The notes beneath the pieces are model-generated. The model was given only the letters and a program-made list of their open reading frames with translations. It did no database searches and had not been told where the DNA came from. Shown piece after piece: positions 26,137 to 35,329 of a DNA stretch of 64,000 nucleotides. The position numbers and the translations under genes are program-made. The stretch spans positions 124,001-188,000 of the forward strand of contig NZ_QZWI01000004.1 in the NCBI RefSeq assembly GCF_003614975.1, in the 5' to 3' direction. The stretch comes from Rahnella bruchi (GTDB lineage: Bacteria; Pseudomonadota; Gammaproteobacteria; Enterobacterales; Enterobacteriaceae). How positions within the stretch are numbered: position 1 is the stretch's first letter; every line of letters starts with the position of its first letter.

Positions 26137-27267
26137 ATGCGTAAATTCAGTACTTCACTGTGGTTTTCCTGCCTGTTATTCGTGGGGCAAGGCATTGCTG
26201 GCCTGGCGCAGGCCAGAATGGTTACGGATATTACTCACAGGACGGTGGAAGTGCCGGATAATCCGCAGCGTATCGTATTGGGTGAGAGCCGGATGCTTTA
26301 CACGCTGGCACTGGTTCAGGACGGCAATCCGGCGCAACACGTGGTGGGGTGGCCGGGAGATATGGCACAACTCGACGCGCAAAGCTGGGCGCTGTATGTG
26401 AAAGCCTTTCCGCAAATCGCCGACATTCCGCTGCTCGGCCAGAACAATTTCACGCAGATCAATGCTGAGAAGGTGATTGCGCTCAAGCCCGATCTGGTGA
26501 TCCTGCCGGTGTATGCTAAAAAACAAGCCGACCGTGACCAGATGGAAATCGCCCTGACCAATGCGGGGATCCCGGTGATCTACGTCGATCTGCGGGTTGA
26601 TCAACTGCATAACACGATCCCCGGCGTGAAGTTACTGGGCGATGTGCTGAATAATCCGCAAAAGGCGGCGCGGTTTATTGCATTTTATCAGCAACATATG
26701 GACCGGATCCGCGAGCGCATTGCCGCTTATCAGGGGAAGCGGACGACTATCATGTTGCAGTTGCATCTGGGCAGGCGTGAAGGCTGTTGTACGACCGTTT
26801 CTCACGGCAATCTGGCTGATTTGCTGGCGTTCGCTGGCGGAGACAACATTGCCAAAGGCGCATTTGCCGGTGTTTACGGCGACCTGAATGCTGAGAAAGT
26901 AATTATGGCGGATCCGGATGTGTATATCACCACCGGCATGGCGGGCCCGGAAGGTAAAAGGGTGTCTAATCTGATGCTGGGACCGCAGGTGACGCAGCAG
27001 CAGGCAGAGCAGAGTTTCCGTGAAGTTATGGATAAGCAGCCGGTGTTATCCACGCTGAAAGCAGTGCGGGAAGGGCGTGCTTACAGCGTCTGGCATAACT
27101 TCTACCTGAGCCCCTATCATATGGTGGATGTGGAAGTGTTTGCGAAAACGATGTATCCGCAGTTATTCGCTGATGTGGATCCACAACAAACGATGAAAGA
27201 TCTTTATGCTCAGTTCCTGCCGATCCCTTTCAGCGGCACTTACTGGGCCACGCTGCCAGCGAAATAA
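26137..27267 (+). CDS. Periplasmic iron-complex/haem-type ABC binding protein
   Basis: This is a class III (BtuF/FhuD-like) periplasmic binding protein of 376 residues with a signal peptide (MRKFSTSLWFSCLLFVGQGIAGLAQA). Family features seen are NPQRIVLGESRML near residue 46, the INAEKVIALKPDLVILP helix-strand, and the C-lobe segment AGGDNIAKGAFAGVYGDLNAEKVIMADPDVYI. RREGCCTTV contains an unusual vicinal cysteine pair. A Fur box upstream and a convergent TonB receptor suggest ferric-siderophore uptake. No permease or ATPase gene lies nearby, so it must work with a transporter encoded elsewhere. Confidence 0.85.
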   Translation: MRKFSTSLWFSCLLFVGQGIAGLAQARMVTDITHRTVEVPDNPQRIVLGESRMLYTLALVQDGNPAQHVVGWPGDMAQLDAQSWALYVKAFPQIADIPLLGQNNFTQINAEKVIALKPDLVILPVYAKKQADRDQMEIALTNAGIPVIYVDLRVDQLHNTIPGVKLLGDVLNNPQKAARFIAFYQQHMDRIRERIAAYQGKRTTIMLQLHLGRREGCCTTVSHGNLADLLAFAGGDNIAKGAFAGVYGDLNAEKVIMADPDVYITTGMAGPEGKRVSNLMLGPQVTQQQAEQSFREVMDKQPVLSTLKAVREGRAYSVWHNFYLSPYHMVDVEVFAKTMYPQLFADVDPQQTMKDLYAQFLPIPFSGTYWATLPAK

Positions 27268-27292
27268 ATCCATTCAAAACCCTTTAAAAATA

Positions 27293-27314
27293 ACCGGCAC
27301 AACGCGGTGCCGGT
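27293..27314. terminator. Bidirectional terminator between the iron-uptake genes
   Basis: ACCGGCAC (27293-27300) pairs with GTGCCGGT (27307-27314). A CTTCTTT tract follows on plus and a run of As precedes on the other side, suiting the convergent genes. Confidence 0.85.
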
Positions 27315-27350
27315 CTTCTTTAAAATCAAAACTCTTTAAAATCAAAAGTC

Positions 27351-29480
27351 TTAGAAATCTACCGCTGCCGACAGCACCACATTGCGCGTCTCGCCTTCAA
27401 TCACCCGTAAGTTGCCTGCGCTGGAAGAGTAATACTCTTTGTCGAACAGGTTGTTCACGTTCAGTTTGATCTGAGTATGTTTGCCCAGCAGCTGATTATC
27501 CCAGGCGACAAAAGCATCAGCTACGGTGTAATCAGGCATGGTAAAGCTGTTCTCCGGATCGCCCGCACGGCTGCCAACATAACGCGCACCGCCACCCACA
27601 CGGAAATTTCCCGGTAAAATCTGCCAGCGCATCGTATGGCTCAGATACAGGCTGCCCATATTGGTCGGCGCATTCACCAGACGATTACCAACGTTGGATT
27701 TGTTGACGTTATCTTCGGTGATTTCGGTTTTATCGTAGCTGTAGTTAGCCGTGATATTCCAGTCCTGAACAATTTCTCCGTTCAGTTCCAGTTCCGCGCC
27801 GGTAGACCGCGCTTTCGGAATATTGCGGGTCACGCCATTGATATAGACCGACATATCTTCTTCATCAATACGATATACCGCAAGCGTAGCGTCCAGACGC
27901 GGCGAAATCTGCCATTTAGTACCCACTTCATAGGTGGTGCCCAGCTCAGGCTTTGCCACATTGCCGTCGTCGTCAGTATCCGTGGAAGGGGTGAACGATT
28001 TACTGTAGTTGGCGTAAAACGACAGATCATCGGTCATTTTGTAAACCACACCGATCTGCGGCAGGAACTTATTATCGGTATCGTCCAGGCTCTGCGTTGG
28101 CGTAATGAAACCCGACGTCTGCTTCTGGTTGTAGTGCTGGTAACGACCACCGACCACGCCGATCCATTTATCCGTCAGATGGATACTGTCTTTGAGATAA
28201 ACCGATTTGTTGTAGAGCGTGTTGCGCAGATTACTGTTGCTGTCTGAATAGGTACTGCTGTTGGTGATGGGTTCAACGCCATACACCGGATCGTACATAT
28301 TGAAAGTGCTGAAGGTTTTTCCGCGATAGGAATATTGCTTATAGGTTTCGTTTTTCTCGTAATCGACGCCAATCAGCAGATCATTCATCATGCCGAAAAT
28401 GTTCTGATTACCGATCCAGTCCCATGACGTATAGCTGTTCTGATGGTTAAACCCGCGGTTGGCATCGGCCCGGCGGGTAACGGCACCGGTTTCGGTATTC
28501 ACGGCGGTGGCGCGGACCTCATTGCTGTCGTAACGGCGTTGCTGCCAGGCGTAAGTCAGACGGGTTTTCCAGTCATCGCTGACCTGATATTCCCACGTAG
28601 AATTAAGCCGTTTGGTTTTGCCCCAGGCATGGTTAGCCAGTTCATCCAGACGGCGGTTATAGGGAATATCCACCGGTTTGCCGTTAATGAACGCCGTGCC
28701 GCGGTCATAGGGTATGTCGTACTTATATTCCTGATAGCTGACATTGAAACTGGCTTTATCGCCATACCAGCTCAGAGATGGCGCAAGAAGGGTATGTGAA
28801 TCACTGCCGAAATTACGCCAGTAATCTTCGTACTGACGCTCTGCAATCATACGAAACGCGAAACCGTTACCGAGCGGGCCGGTGACATCCAGAGTTCCCG
28901 CGCCGCCACCAAATCCACCCGTACGACCGCTGACACGGGTATTCCATTCATACTGCGGTTTTTTGCTGATCATGTTGATCACGCCGCCCGGATTTTGGAT
29001 CCCATACAGCAGGGAAGCCGATCCTTTCAGCACTTCAATATGATCAATGGTCGAATCAAAGCCCAGTCCCTGATTACTGCGCACGCCGTCAATCAGGATC
29101 GAGCCGTCACTGTTCGCACCAAATCCGCGTTTAACAAAACCGTCTTCCGTGCCGCCCAGCGTATTGCCCTGAGTGACACCACTGACAAACTTCATCGCGT
29201 CATCCAGCGAAGTGACGTCGTAATCCTGGATCATAGATTGCGTGACCACGCTGACCGATTGCGGTGTTTCATTCAGCGGTGTATCGCTTTTACTGGCGGT
29301 TGAGCTTTGTGTCGCGCTGTAATCAGTCGTATCCAGGCTGTCTTTCTGCCCGTTAACAATAATGGATTCTTCAGACGCTGGCGTGGCAGCCAGAAGGGGC
29401 GTGCAGTGGAAGATAGCGAGTGCGAGTACGGATTTTTTCAATCCGCTGACAGTCCTGCGTGGGGCTGTAGGTGATGACAT
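27351..29480 (-). CDS. TonB-dependent siderophore receptor
   Basis: This outer-membrane ligand-gated porin takes up ferric siderophores. The signal peptide (core VLALAIFHCTPLLAA) is followed by a TonB-box-like ESIIVNG. The plug domain begins near NETPQSVSVVTQSMI and includes GFVKRGFGANSDGSILIDGVR and LKGSASLLYGIQNPGGVINMISKKP. A 22-strand barrel ends in the typical aromatic residue (VVLSAAVDF). FhuE/FoxA/FpvA-type receptors look similar; the exact ligand is not readable. The ATG at 29480 has AGGGA upstream (709 residues). A possible Fur site lies upstream, and the partner binding protein is convergent. Confidence 0.92.
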   Translation of the reverse strand: MSSPTAPRRTVSGLKKSVLALAIFHCTPLLAATPASEESIIVNGQKDSLDTTDYSATQSSTASKSDTPLNETPQSVSVVTQSMIQDYDVTSLDDAMKFVSGVTQGNTLGGTEDGFVKRGFGANSDGSILIDGVRSNQGLGFDSTIDHIEVLKGSASLLYGIQNPGGVINMISKKPQYEWNTRVSGRTGGFGGGAGTLDVTGPLGNGFAFRMIAERQYEDYWRNFGSDSHTLLAPSLSWYGDKASFNVSYQEYKYDIPYDRGTAFINGKPVDIPYNRRLDELANHAWGKTKRLNSTWEYQVSDDWKTRLTYAWQQRRYDSNEVRATAVNTETGAVTRRADANRGFNHQNSYTSWDWIGNQNIFGMMNDLLIGVDYEKNETYKQYSYRGKTFSTFNMYDPVYGVEPITNSSTYSDSNSNLRNTLYNKSVYLKDSIHLTDKWIGVVGGRYQHYNQKQTSGFITPTQSLDDTDNKFLPQIGVVYKMTDDLSFYANYSKSFTPSTDTDDDGNVAKPELGTTYEVGTKWQISPRLDATLAVYRIDEEDMSVYINGVTRNIPKARSTGAELELNGEIVQDWNITANYSYDKTEITEDNVNKSNVGNRLVNAPTNMGSLYLSHTMRWQILPGNFRVGGGARYVGSRAGDPENSFTMPDYTVADAFVAWDNQLLGKHTQIKLNVNNLFDKEYYSSSAGNLRVIEGETRNVVLSAAVDF

Positions 29481-29508
29481 GTGAACATTTCCCTGAAAAA
29501 AAAGCAAC

Positions 29509-29535
29509 AAATGCAAATGATAACGGTTTGCATTT
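29509..29535. promoter_or_regulatory. Inverted repeat upstream of the TonB receptor, possible Fur site
   Basis: AAATGCAAA (29509-29517) and TTTGCATTT (29527-29535) are perfect 9-bp arms separated by a 9-base spacer containing TGATAACGG. It is 29 bp upstream of the receptor start. Similarity to the Fur consensus is partial, but the position fits an iron-regulated operator. Confidence 0.55.
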
Positions 29536-29595
29536 TAATTCGCGTTTTTACAAAGGGAAGTAAAATCCGATGTTTTATTACTTACAAATAGGTAA

Positions 29596-29617
29596 CCCTC
29601 CCCGAAGACAGGGAGGG
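29596..29617 (-). terminator. Terminator-like hairpin after the 123-residue gene
   Basis: CCCTCCC (29596-29602) pairs with GGGAGGG (29611-29617), just downstream of the leftward small gene. It resembles, but is not identical to, the C-rich mini-hairpins at 17455 and 49072. Confidence 0.6.
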
Positions 29618-29623
29618 AAACAC

Positions 29624-29995
29624 TTATTCGACGGTGGAATACTTCACATAATGGTTGGAACAATTGAAGTGCGCGACATAACTCAGCGTGCCATTCGGGC
29701 CTTTCGCGCTGAAGGGGATGTTGTAAGTCCCTTTATCTTCTTTCACGTCATCGCTGATAAAGTTCAGAACCGGCACGGAGGTGCCCATGTTGTCTTTATC
29801 ATTACCCCAGTTCGGGATGCGGTTTTCCATATAGTCACGGGTCACGGTATCAATGGCGTTGTCTTTGGTTAACTGAGCGCATGCGCCTTCAGTTGAACGC
29901 TGCATCCACCACGGATATACGTAGACGGAACCCAGCATCAAAACCATCAATGCAAAAATGACTGTAATGATCCCGATTAAAACGACTTTACTCAT
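29624..29995 (-). CDS. Small membrane-anchored or exported protein of unknown function
   Basis: I do not recognise this 123-residue protein. Residues 3-28 form one hydrophobic helix (VVLIGIITVIFALMVLMLGS) with no clear cleavage site, so it is probably an N-terminally anchored inner-membrane protein with a periplasmic domain. The domain has two cysteines (C39 in EGACAQLTK and one in HFNCSNHYVKY) that could form a disulfide, plus a predicted beta-rich C-terminal half. The start codon is preceded by AGGAGTAGCAAGC. It stands alone between the TonB receptor and an oxidoreductase, with its own hairpin terminator. Confidence 0.75.
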   Translation of the reverse strand: MSKVVLIGIITVIFALMVLMLGSVYVYPWWMQRSTEGACAQLTKDNAIDTVTRDYMENRIPNWGNDKDNMGTSVPVLNFISDDVKEDKGTYNIPFSAKGPNGTLSYVAHFNCSNHYVKYSTVE

Positions 29996-30215
29996 AATGC
30001 TTGCTACTCCTGAAAATTATCAGTCAAATCATAAGCTGCCCGGAAAAATCACGGCCACGCCCAGGCACGAAAGCGCGTATGTTACGCCACTTAGTCGGCA
30101 TAGGTTAAGTAATATCAGCCTTTCTGTTGCATTCGCTTACAGAAGCCACTATCGCGGCAAAGTCCTGTGGTGTTAGCCTTTTTACATTATTAATTGTTTA
30201 CGCAAGGAGTAAGGC

Positions 30216-31115
30216 ATGAGTCAGCAAACCGATCCGCAACAACCTGTCGTCGCAGTGCTGGGACTGGGCGCAATGGGGCATGCATTTGCCACAAACCTGA
30301 TTAAAAAAGGGTTCACCACCCACGTGTGGAACCGTACCCCTTCACGTGGTGATGATTTAGTGGCCGCTGGCGCTTTGCGTGGACTGACTCCACGTGAAGC
30401 CGTACAGGGTGCGGATGTGGTGATCACTATGCTGTCTGACGCGGCAACCTCACTGGACGTTTATCAGGGGGATAATGGTTTGCTTGCCGGTCTAAAACAG
30501 GGCGGGATTATCGCGCAGATGGGGACGCTGGGCGTGGAAGGCACCGAATCTCTGATTGCATTGACCAAGGCGCAGCGACCGGATGTCGTCTTCCTGGATG
30601 CTCCGGTTTCCGGCACTAAAGCGCCGGCAGAACAGGCACAGATTGTGGTGCTGGCCAGTGGCGATCGCGAAAAGGGCGCAGCAGCTGAGACGGTCTTTGC
30701 GGCTATTTCTAAAGCTACCAAATGGCTGGGGGAAGCCGGGCGTGCCTCAAAAATGAAGCTGGTCGTCAATGCCTGGCTGATTGCCATGATGGAAGGGATT
30801 GCAGAAAGCACGCAGCTGGCAGAAGAACTGGGATTCACTACCGATGATCTGTGGAATGTGCTGGAAGGGGGGCCGCTGGCCGCGCCTTATATCAAAGGTA
30901 AAATGGAGATGTTCAAAAGCGGCGATTATACCCCGCAGATGCAACTGACCTGGGCGTTGAAGGATATCAATCTGGCGATTGAAGCAGGCAATAAGCTTGA
31001 ATTGCCGGTGATGAAACGCATTAGCCAGACCTGGCAGAGTGCCGTTGATGGCGGTTACGGCGAGCAGGATCTGGCAGTCGTTTATCGCTATCTTGGCAGC
31101 AAATCGTCTCAGTAA
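30216..31115 (+). CDS. NAD(P)-dependent beta-hydroxyacid dehydrogenase family oxidoreductase
   Basis: This cytoplasmic oxidoreductase of the 3-hydroxyisobutyrate/6-phosphogluconate dehydrogenase superfamily is 299 residues long. The N-terminal Rossmann motif is LGLGAMGHAFATNLIKKG, the substrate signature is FLDAPVSGTKAPAE, and the catalytic lysine lies in GEAGRASKMKLVVN. The Arg in VWNRTPSR just after the second strand suggests NADPH preference. Succinic-semialdehyde or glyoxylate reductases and imine reductases belong to the same fold, so the substrate cannot be fixed. AAGGAGTAAGGC precedes the ATG. It looks monocistronic. Confidence 0.85.
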   Translation: MSQQTDPQQPVVAVLGLGAMGHAFATNLIKKGFTTHVWNRTPSRGDDLVAAGALRGLTPREAVQGADVVITMLSDAATSLDVYQGDNGLLAGLKQGGIIAQMGTLGVEGTESLIALTKAQRPDVVFLDAPVSGTKAPAEQAQIVVLASGDREKGAAAETVFAAISKATKWLGEAGRASKMKLVVNAWLIAMMEGIAESTQLAEELGFTTDDLWNVLEGGPLAAPYIKGKMEMFKSGDYTPQMQLTWALKDINLAIEAGNKLELPVMKRISQTWQSAVDGGYGEQDLAVVYRYLGSKSSQ

Positions 31116-31241
31116 ACCCTCCGCCTGGCTCACGGAAGAGCCGGTTATTCCTGTGCTTTTTTCGTGATTTTTCATAACCCCGCAATATAAACCAGACCAT
31201 CTGGCTATTGGTCATCCGTTCTAACGTTTTATTTCGCTGAC

Positions 31242-32291
31242 TTAGCTTGCAGGTGCCTGTGAGGTATCCACGCTGACGACGGTAGACATTCCCGGCCTGA
31301 GTTGATCACTTTGCGCCTGTCCGGGTTCCAGCTCGATACGCACCGCGATTCGCTGAGATATCTTGGTAAAATTCCCCGTGGCGTTGTCGGCCTTCAGCAC
31401 GCTGAATTCGGAACCTGCTGCCGGAGCAATCCTCACCACATGGCCTTTAAACGTGTGATCGTTGAGGGCATCGACGGTGAATGATGCGGGCGTCCCGACC
31501 GCCATGCCAGAAAGCTGGCGCTCTTTGAAATTAGCTGTCACCCAGACAACTTTCGGGGTAATAGAGGTTAACTGCGTACCGGCGCTGACGTATTGCCCCA
31601 GCCGCGCACTGACTTCCCCCAGTTGCCCGTCCGAAGGCGCCACAATCTGCGTATGTTGCAGATTGATTTGCGCTACTTCCACTTTGGCTTGTGTGGCTTT
31701 TAAAGCCGCCGCCAGCGATGCTTTATTCGCCTCCACCAGAGCCAGACTTTGACGGGCAATATTGACCGATGCACGGGCTTTAGCCACGTTAGCCTGCGCG
31801 GTCAGTAATGCGGCATGAAGTTCATCGCCGGTGGTTTTGGAAACCAGACCTTTCTCCAGCAACGGCCCGTTACGGCCAGTATCCAGCGTCGCTTTGCTTT
31901 GCGTTGCCTGCGCACTTTGCAGTTCCGCTTCAGCCAGTTGCAGGCTGGCCGCGCTGGAAGCCCGGTTTTGCTCGAAGTTCTGCAACGTCACCTGAGCCTG
32001 TGCGGCGGCGGCTTGCGCCTGCAAAAATTCCTGACGATAGGTACTGTCGTCGATAACAAACAGCACATCCCCTTTTTTCACCGGCATAAAATCCTGCACC
32101 TTCACGTCGGTGATATAGCCGGATACCTGCGGGCTGAGCAGGGTGACATTGCCACGAACGTAGGCGTTATCCGTCGATTCCACCTGAGAGTTAAACGGGA
32201 ATAATTGCCAGCTGTACAACACAATCATGACCCCGATAATCCCGAGGCAAAGCACCACAATAATGGATGGATAACGAAATATATTTTTCAT
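31242..32291 (-). CDS. HlyD/EmrA-family membrane fusion protein
   Basis: This periplasmic adaptor of a drug-efflux pump has one N-terminal inner-membrane helix (about residues 8-30, VVLCLGIIGVMIVLYSW). A split lipoyl domain (VESTDNAYVRGNVTLLSPQVSGYITDV and later APSDGQLGEVSARLGQYV) flanks a long alanine- and glutamine-rich coiled coil (about residues 85-205). A beta-barrel domain follows. It has 349 residues. It lies 47 bp downstream of the MFS gene and is co-transcribed with it, so the two should assemble as an EmrAB-like pump with a TolC-type outer channel. Confidence 0.9.
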   Translation of the reverse strand: MKNIFRYPSIIVVLCLGIIGVMIVLYSWQLFPFNSQVESTDNAYVRGNVTLLSPQVSGYITDVKVQDFMPVKKGDVLFVIDDSTYRQEFLQAQAAAAQAQVTLQNFEQNRASSAASLQLAEAELQSAQATQSKATLDTGRNGPLLEKGLVSKTTGDELHAALLTAQANVAKARASVNIARQSLALVEANKASLAAALKATQAKVEVAQINLQHTQIVAPSDGQLGEVSARLGQYVSAGTQLTSITPKVVWVTANFKERQLSGMAVGTPASFTVDALNDHTFKGHVVRIAPAAGSEFSVLKADNATGNFTKISQRIAVRIELEPGQAQSDQLRPGMSTVVSVDTSQAPAS

Positions 32292-32338
32292 CAGTTTTTC
32301 CGCTTCACTCTTTTTGATTCATCATCAGAAGCCATTGT

Positions 32339-34066
32339 TTATGCAACAACCTCAGCGGCTGCACGTTTTTTTGCCTGGATCCTTCCGGCCCAAATATGCG
32401 CGCACAGGATGGTAAAACAGCCCAGCGACATATAAAAAACCACCATAAAAACATCGTTATATGCCAGCAGACCGGCCTGCTGCGTGACTTTCTGACTCAG
32501 CAGTGCCAGACCTTCGGCACTGAGCTGGGTTCCGTCGTTTAAAAGCGGTTTCAGTAGGTGGCTGTATTGCGCAATGCGTTCAGCCACCAGCGGATTTTGC
32601 AAATTGATATGTTCCACCAGCGCGGCTGAGTGAAATTTTTCCCGCAGGATCTGAATCGTGCCGAGGAATGCGCTGCCAACCTGCGCTCCGACGTTTTGCG
32701 TTGAGAGAAAAACCAGCACAAAACTGATGATCTGGCTTTGCCCGTACTGTAACGCGCGGATAAAACCCAGCCATAAAGAGGTCGGCAGGAAGATGGCACC
32801 GGCAAACGCGATCATTCCCTGTGTCAGATAAAATTGTTCGGGGCGGGTATCTACAGTCGAGCTGGCATCCATCAGCGAGGCAGCGCCGATCAGCGCAATC
32901 GAAAACAGGTGGATATAGACGATCCGGTTGGCTTTATGAATGATGCTGACGACCACCAGTCCGGCAAACGTTGCCGTCAGGATCACCAAGAAAAGGGTGA
33001 CCAGCTGATCGTTAAGCATCCCCACCAGATTCAGAAAGCCCACCATACCGGTAGTCTGCTCTGACAGCAGCATTCGCACGAACAACATGGAACCGGTAAA
33101 CAGCAGCATTTCCGGTGTCATCAGCCAGCGTAAATCGATAATCGGATTTTTACGTTTCAGCTCAACCATAAAGGAGAGCGTGAGCGCGATAATACCGACC
33201 ACCAGCACTTCGCCAATCCAGTCTTTTTCCTGCCACCAGTAATAGCGGCCCATGGTCAGAACAACTGACATACACGCCACAGCGGTGGCGATCAGCGGAT
33301 AACTGATCCAGTCGGTACGCTCAAATACTTTCACACGCGGCGGGTGGGTCAGCGGCAAAATCCAGATGATCGCCAGGCAGATTAGCGAAAGGCCGGACTC
33401 CAGCGTAGTCAGCTGATGCCAGTGCCCGAGATCCAGCAAATGCGGCGAAATAATACGCGATACCGGCAGGGCAATCTGACTGCCCGCCAGACCAAAACAT
33501 AATCCTGCAGTCAGCTTTTTAGCGGGCGGGAAGATTTCGAACATGTAAAACAGCGCAAGAGGGCCGAGCGAGGCCATCGCAAAACCCATTACCGCACGTA
33601 CAACCAGTGCGGTCTGGAAATCATGCGTAAAAGTTTGTGCCATAGACGCGACGGCAAAAAACAGCAGCCCGTATTCGCCGAAGCGCCGGAAACCAAACTG
33701 CGTGCGGATCTTATAAAGCAGGATCGTGCCGGTCACGCTGGTCGCCGTGTAGGCTGCCACCAGCCAGTAACTTTCCACATTGGAAATGCCCAGCGAGCCC
33801 TGAATACCCGGAAGATTTGAACTGACCAGATTGATGCCCAGCCCCTGCGTCATTCCGATAATCAGGGATGCCAGGGCATAAACCACAATCCGCAGACGCG
33901 GATATTGTAAAAGCCAGGTGCTGACCTGAACCGCAAAAGGATGGTGTGTTGACGGTGGAACCGGCGGTGGTGCTTGGGTTTCCGGTGGATCTGTTTGTAG
34001 TGATGTATCCCGTGTTGATAATTCACCGGCATCCTGCCGGACATCTGAATCAGAACGCGTCGTCAT
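32339..34066 (-). CDS. MFS drug efflux transporter, DHA2 (EmrB-like) type
   Basis: This inner-membrane proton antiporter is predicted to have 14 membrane helices (575 residues). It begins with a long proline-rich cytoplasmic N-terminus (APPPVPPSTHHP). The start of the first helix, VYALASLIIGMTQGLGINLVSSNLPGIQGSLG, carries the DHA2 loop pattern. A large periplasmic loop precedes the last helix (about residues 485-535). The ATG at 34066 (MTTRSDSD) has AAGG upstream; the longer frame from 34093 does not. Order here is MarR, MFS, HlyD, the reverse pump-gene order of E. coli emrAB. Confidence 0.88.
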   Translation of the reverse strand: MTTRSDSDVRQDAGELSTRDTSLQTDPPETQAPPPVPPSTHHPFAVQVSTWLLQYPRLRIVVYALASLIIGMTQGLGINLVSSNLPGIQGSLGISNVESYWLVAAYTATSVTGTILLYKIRTQFGFRRFGEYGLLFFAVASMAQTFTHDFQTALVVRAVMGFAMASLGPLALFYMFEIFPPAKKLTAGLCFGLAGSQIALPVSRIISPHLLDLGHWHQLTTLESGLSLICLAIIWILPLTHPPRVKVFERTDWISYPLIATAVACMSVVLTMGRYYWWQEKDWIGEVLVVGIIALTLSFMVELKRKNPIIDLRWLMTPEMLLFTGSMLFVRMLLSEQTTGMVGFLNLVGMLNDQLVTLFLVILTATFAGLVVVSIIHKANRIVYIHLFSIALIGAASLMDASSTVDTRPEQFYLTQGMIAFAGAIFLPTSLWLGFIRALQYGQSQIISFVLVFLSTQNVGAQVGSAFLGTIQILREKFHSAALVEHINLQNPLVAERIAQYSHLLKPLLNDGTQLSAEGLALLSQKVTQQAGLLAYNDVFMVVFYMSLGCFTILCAHIWAGRIQAKKRAAAEVVA

Positions 34067-34099
34067 CGTTATGCCTTGTAAGTCATTACCCAACTAGTT

Positions 34100-34113
34100 T
34101 GTAGCTTGCTACA
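34100..34113. promoter_or_regulatory. Palindromic candidate MarR operator before the efflux genes
   Basis: TGTAGCTTGCTACA (TGTAGC-TT-GCTACA) is a perfect palindrome 34 bp upstream of the MFS start, in the 189-bp gap after the marR-type gene. It is the right shape and place for a MarR-family dimer. Confidence 0.55.
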
Positions 34114-34255
34114 TAATGTAATAAGACGTGTCATAGGTGTCTAGTTCAATTATTCATATCAGTGATATTTACAAATGCAAATAACGAATAACTAATCAGT
34201 GACGAAAGTAATTAATCAGAAAGAAGGGAGATCACGGGGAGAAGCAAAACGCCAC

Positions 34256-34714
34256 TTACAGTGCGGCGATATTGGCTGTGATACAGGCGAGAACGCCGCG
34301 TGCGATATCTACGTTTTCCGGCGGAATGCCTTCCATCACGCGGATAAGAATATCATCGGTCATACTGCGAACCTGATTGGCGAGGTCGGTGCCGGCGTCG
34401 GTCAGCTTAATGTCTTTGGAACGGCGATCCGTTTCACCCGGACAACGTTCCAGCAGACCCAGTTCGGCCAGGCTGTCGAACAGGCGGATAGCGGTGGGGT
34501 GTTCTACTTCCAGCAGCGTGGTGAGTTCACCTTGTGGCAGGCGGCCATTGGCGGCCTCCAGATGTAATAACACCTGGCCACGAGCCAGAGTCAGGCCAAT
34601 GGTTTTGAACCGGGCATCACAATATGTGCGCAACTGGCGACCAATATGGATGGTTTCCGGTAAAAAACGAACGGCGGGAGAAGTTGCTTCCGGGCGGCGG
34701 CGTAATGTGGTCAC
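34256..34714 (-). CDS. MarR-family repressor of the adjacent efflux genes
   Basis: This winged-helix regulator shows GLTLARGQVLLHLEAANGRLPQGELTTLLEVEHPTAIRLFDSLAELGLLERC, the recognition helix region, followed by the wing GETDRRSKDIKLTDAG. The frame is open from 34840, but the N-terminal 42 residues look non-homologous. A GTG at 34714 (VTTLRRR) with GAGGA five bases upstream gives 152 residues, the normal MarR length, so I chose it. It lies upstream of the MFS and HlyD genes on the same strand and presumably represses them. Confidence 0.85.
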   Translation of the reverse strand: MTTLRRRPEATSPAVRFLPETIHIGRQLRTYCDARFKTIGLTLARGQVLLHLEAANGRLPQGELTTLLEVEHPTAIRLFDSLAELGLLERCPGETDRRSKDIKLTDAGTDLANQVRSMTDDILIRVMEGIPPENVDIARGVLACITANIAAL

Positions 34715-34915
34715 AGGTTCCTCACTGTCGGAGCGTAAGCAGATTTTTAGTCGCGTCAGAGTAGCACGATGGGCAACATTTACCAGAAAAGGGAGTCTGC
34801 TGTTAACATTTTGAGACAAGTGGAAGCAGGATCTAAGCAAAGTACTTAGAAACTATTTATGCTGTCAGAAAGGCCTTTCTCAACACTATTTTTATCCTTC
34901 TGACGGAGAATAACG

Positions 34916-35329
34916 ATGCAACCTGTCATCAACATGATCACTCTGGGCGTTAAAGATTTAACCGTCGCTACTGAGTTTTATCAGCACGGCCTTGGCTTCC
35001 CGAAAGTGGCTATCGATTCTGACGGCGTCAGCTTCTTCGAATTAGCCGGTGCCTGGTTATCATTATTTCCCTGGGAAGAGCTGGCACAGGATGCGCAGGT
35101 TAGCGCAGACGGGCACGGATTTAGGGGGATGGCACTGGCACAAACCGTTGCCAGTGAGGCCAAAGTGGATGCCGTATTAGCCCAGGCGGTGAAAGCGGGT
35201 GGCAAACTGATTAAACCCGGCCAAAAAGTGTTCTGGGGCGGATATTCGGGCTATTTCGCCGATCCGGACGGACATCTGTGGGAAATTGCCTACAACCCCT
35301 TTATGCAGATTGGTCCGCAGGAAGAATAA
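34916..35329 (+). CDS. VOC-superfamily (glyoxalase/bleomycin-resistance fold) protein
   Basis: A 137-residue protein with two beta-alpha-beta-beta-beta modules of the vicinal-oxygen-chelate fold: MITLGVKDLTVATEFYQHGLGFPK at the N-terminus and YSGYFADPDGHLWEIAYNPF at the C-terminus. The C-terminal Glu in WEIAYN is the typical metal ligand, but no clear first-module His is present, so metal use and reaction are uncertain. Members include glyoxalase-like, dioxygenase-like and drug-binding proteins. AGGAG-like GACGGAG precedes the ATG. It is a single gene divergent from the marR gene. Confidence 0.8.
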   Translation: MQPVINMITLGVKDLTVATEFYQHGLGFPKVAIDSDGVSFFELAGAWLSLFPWEELAQDAQVSADGHGFRGMALAQTVASEAKVDAVLAQAVKAGGKLIKPGQKVFWGGYSGYFADPDGHLWEIAYNPFMQIGPQEE

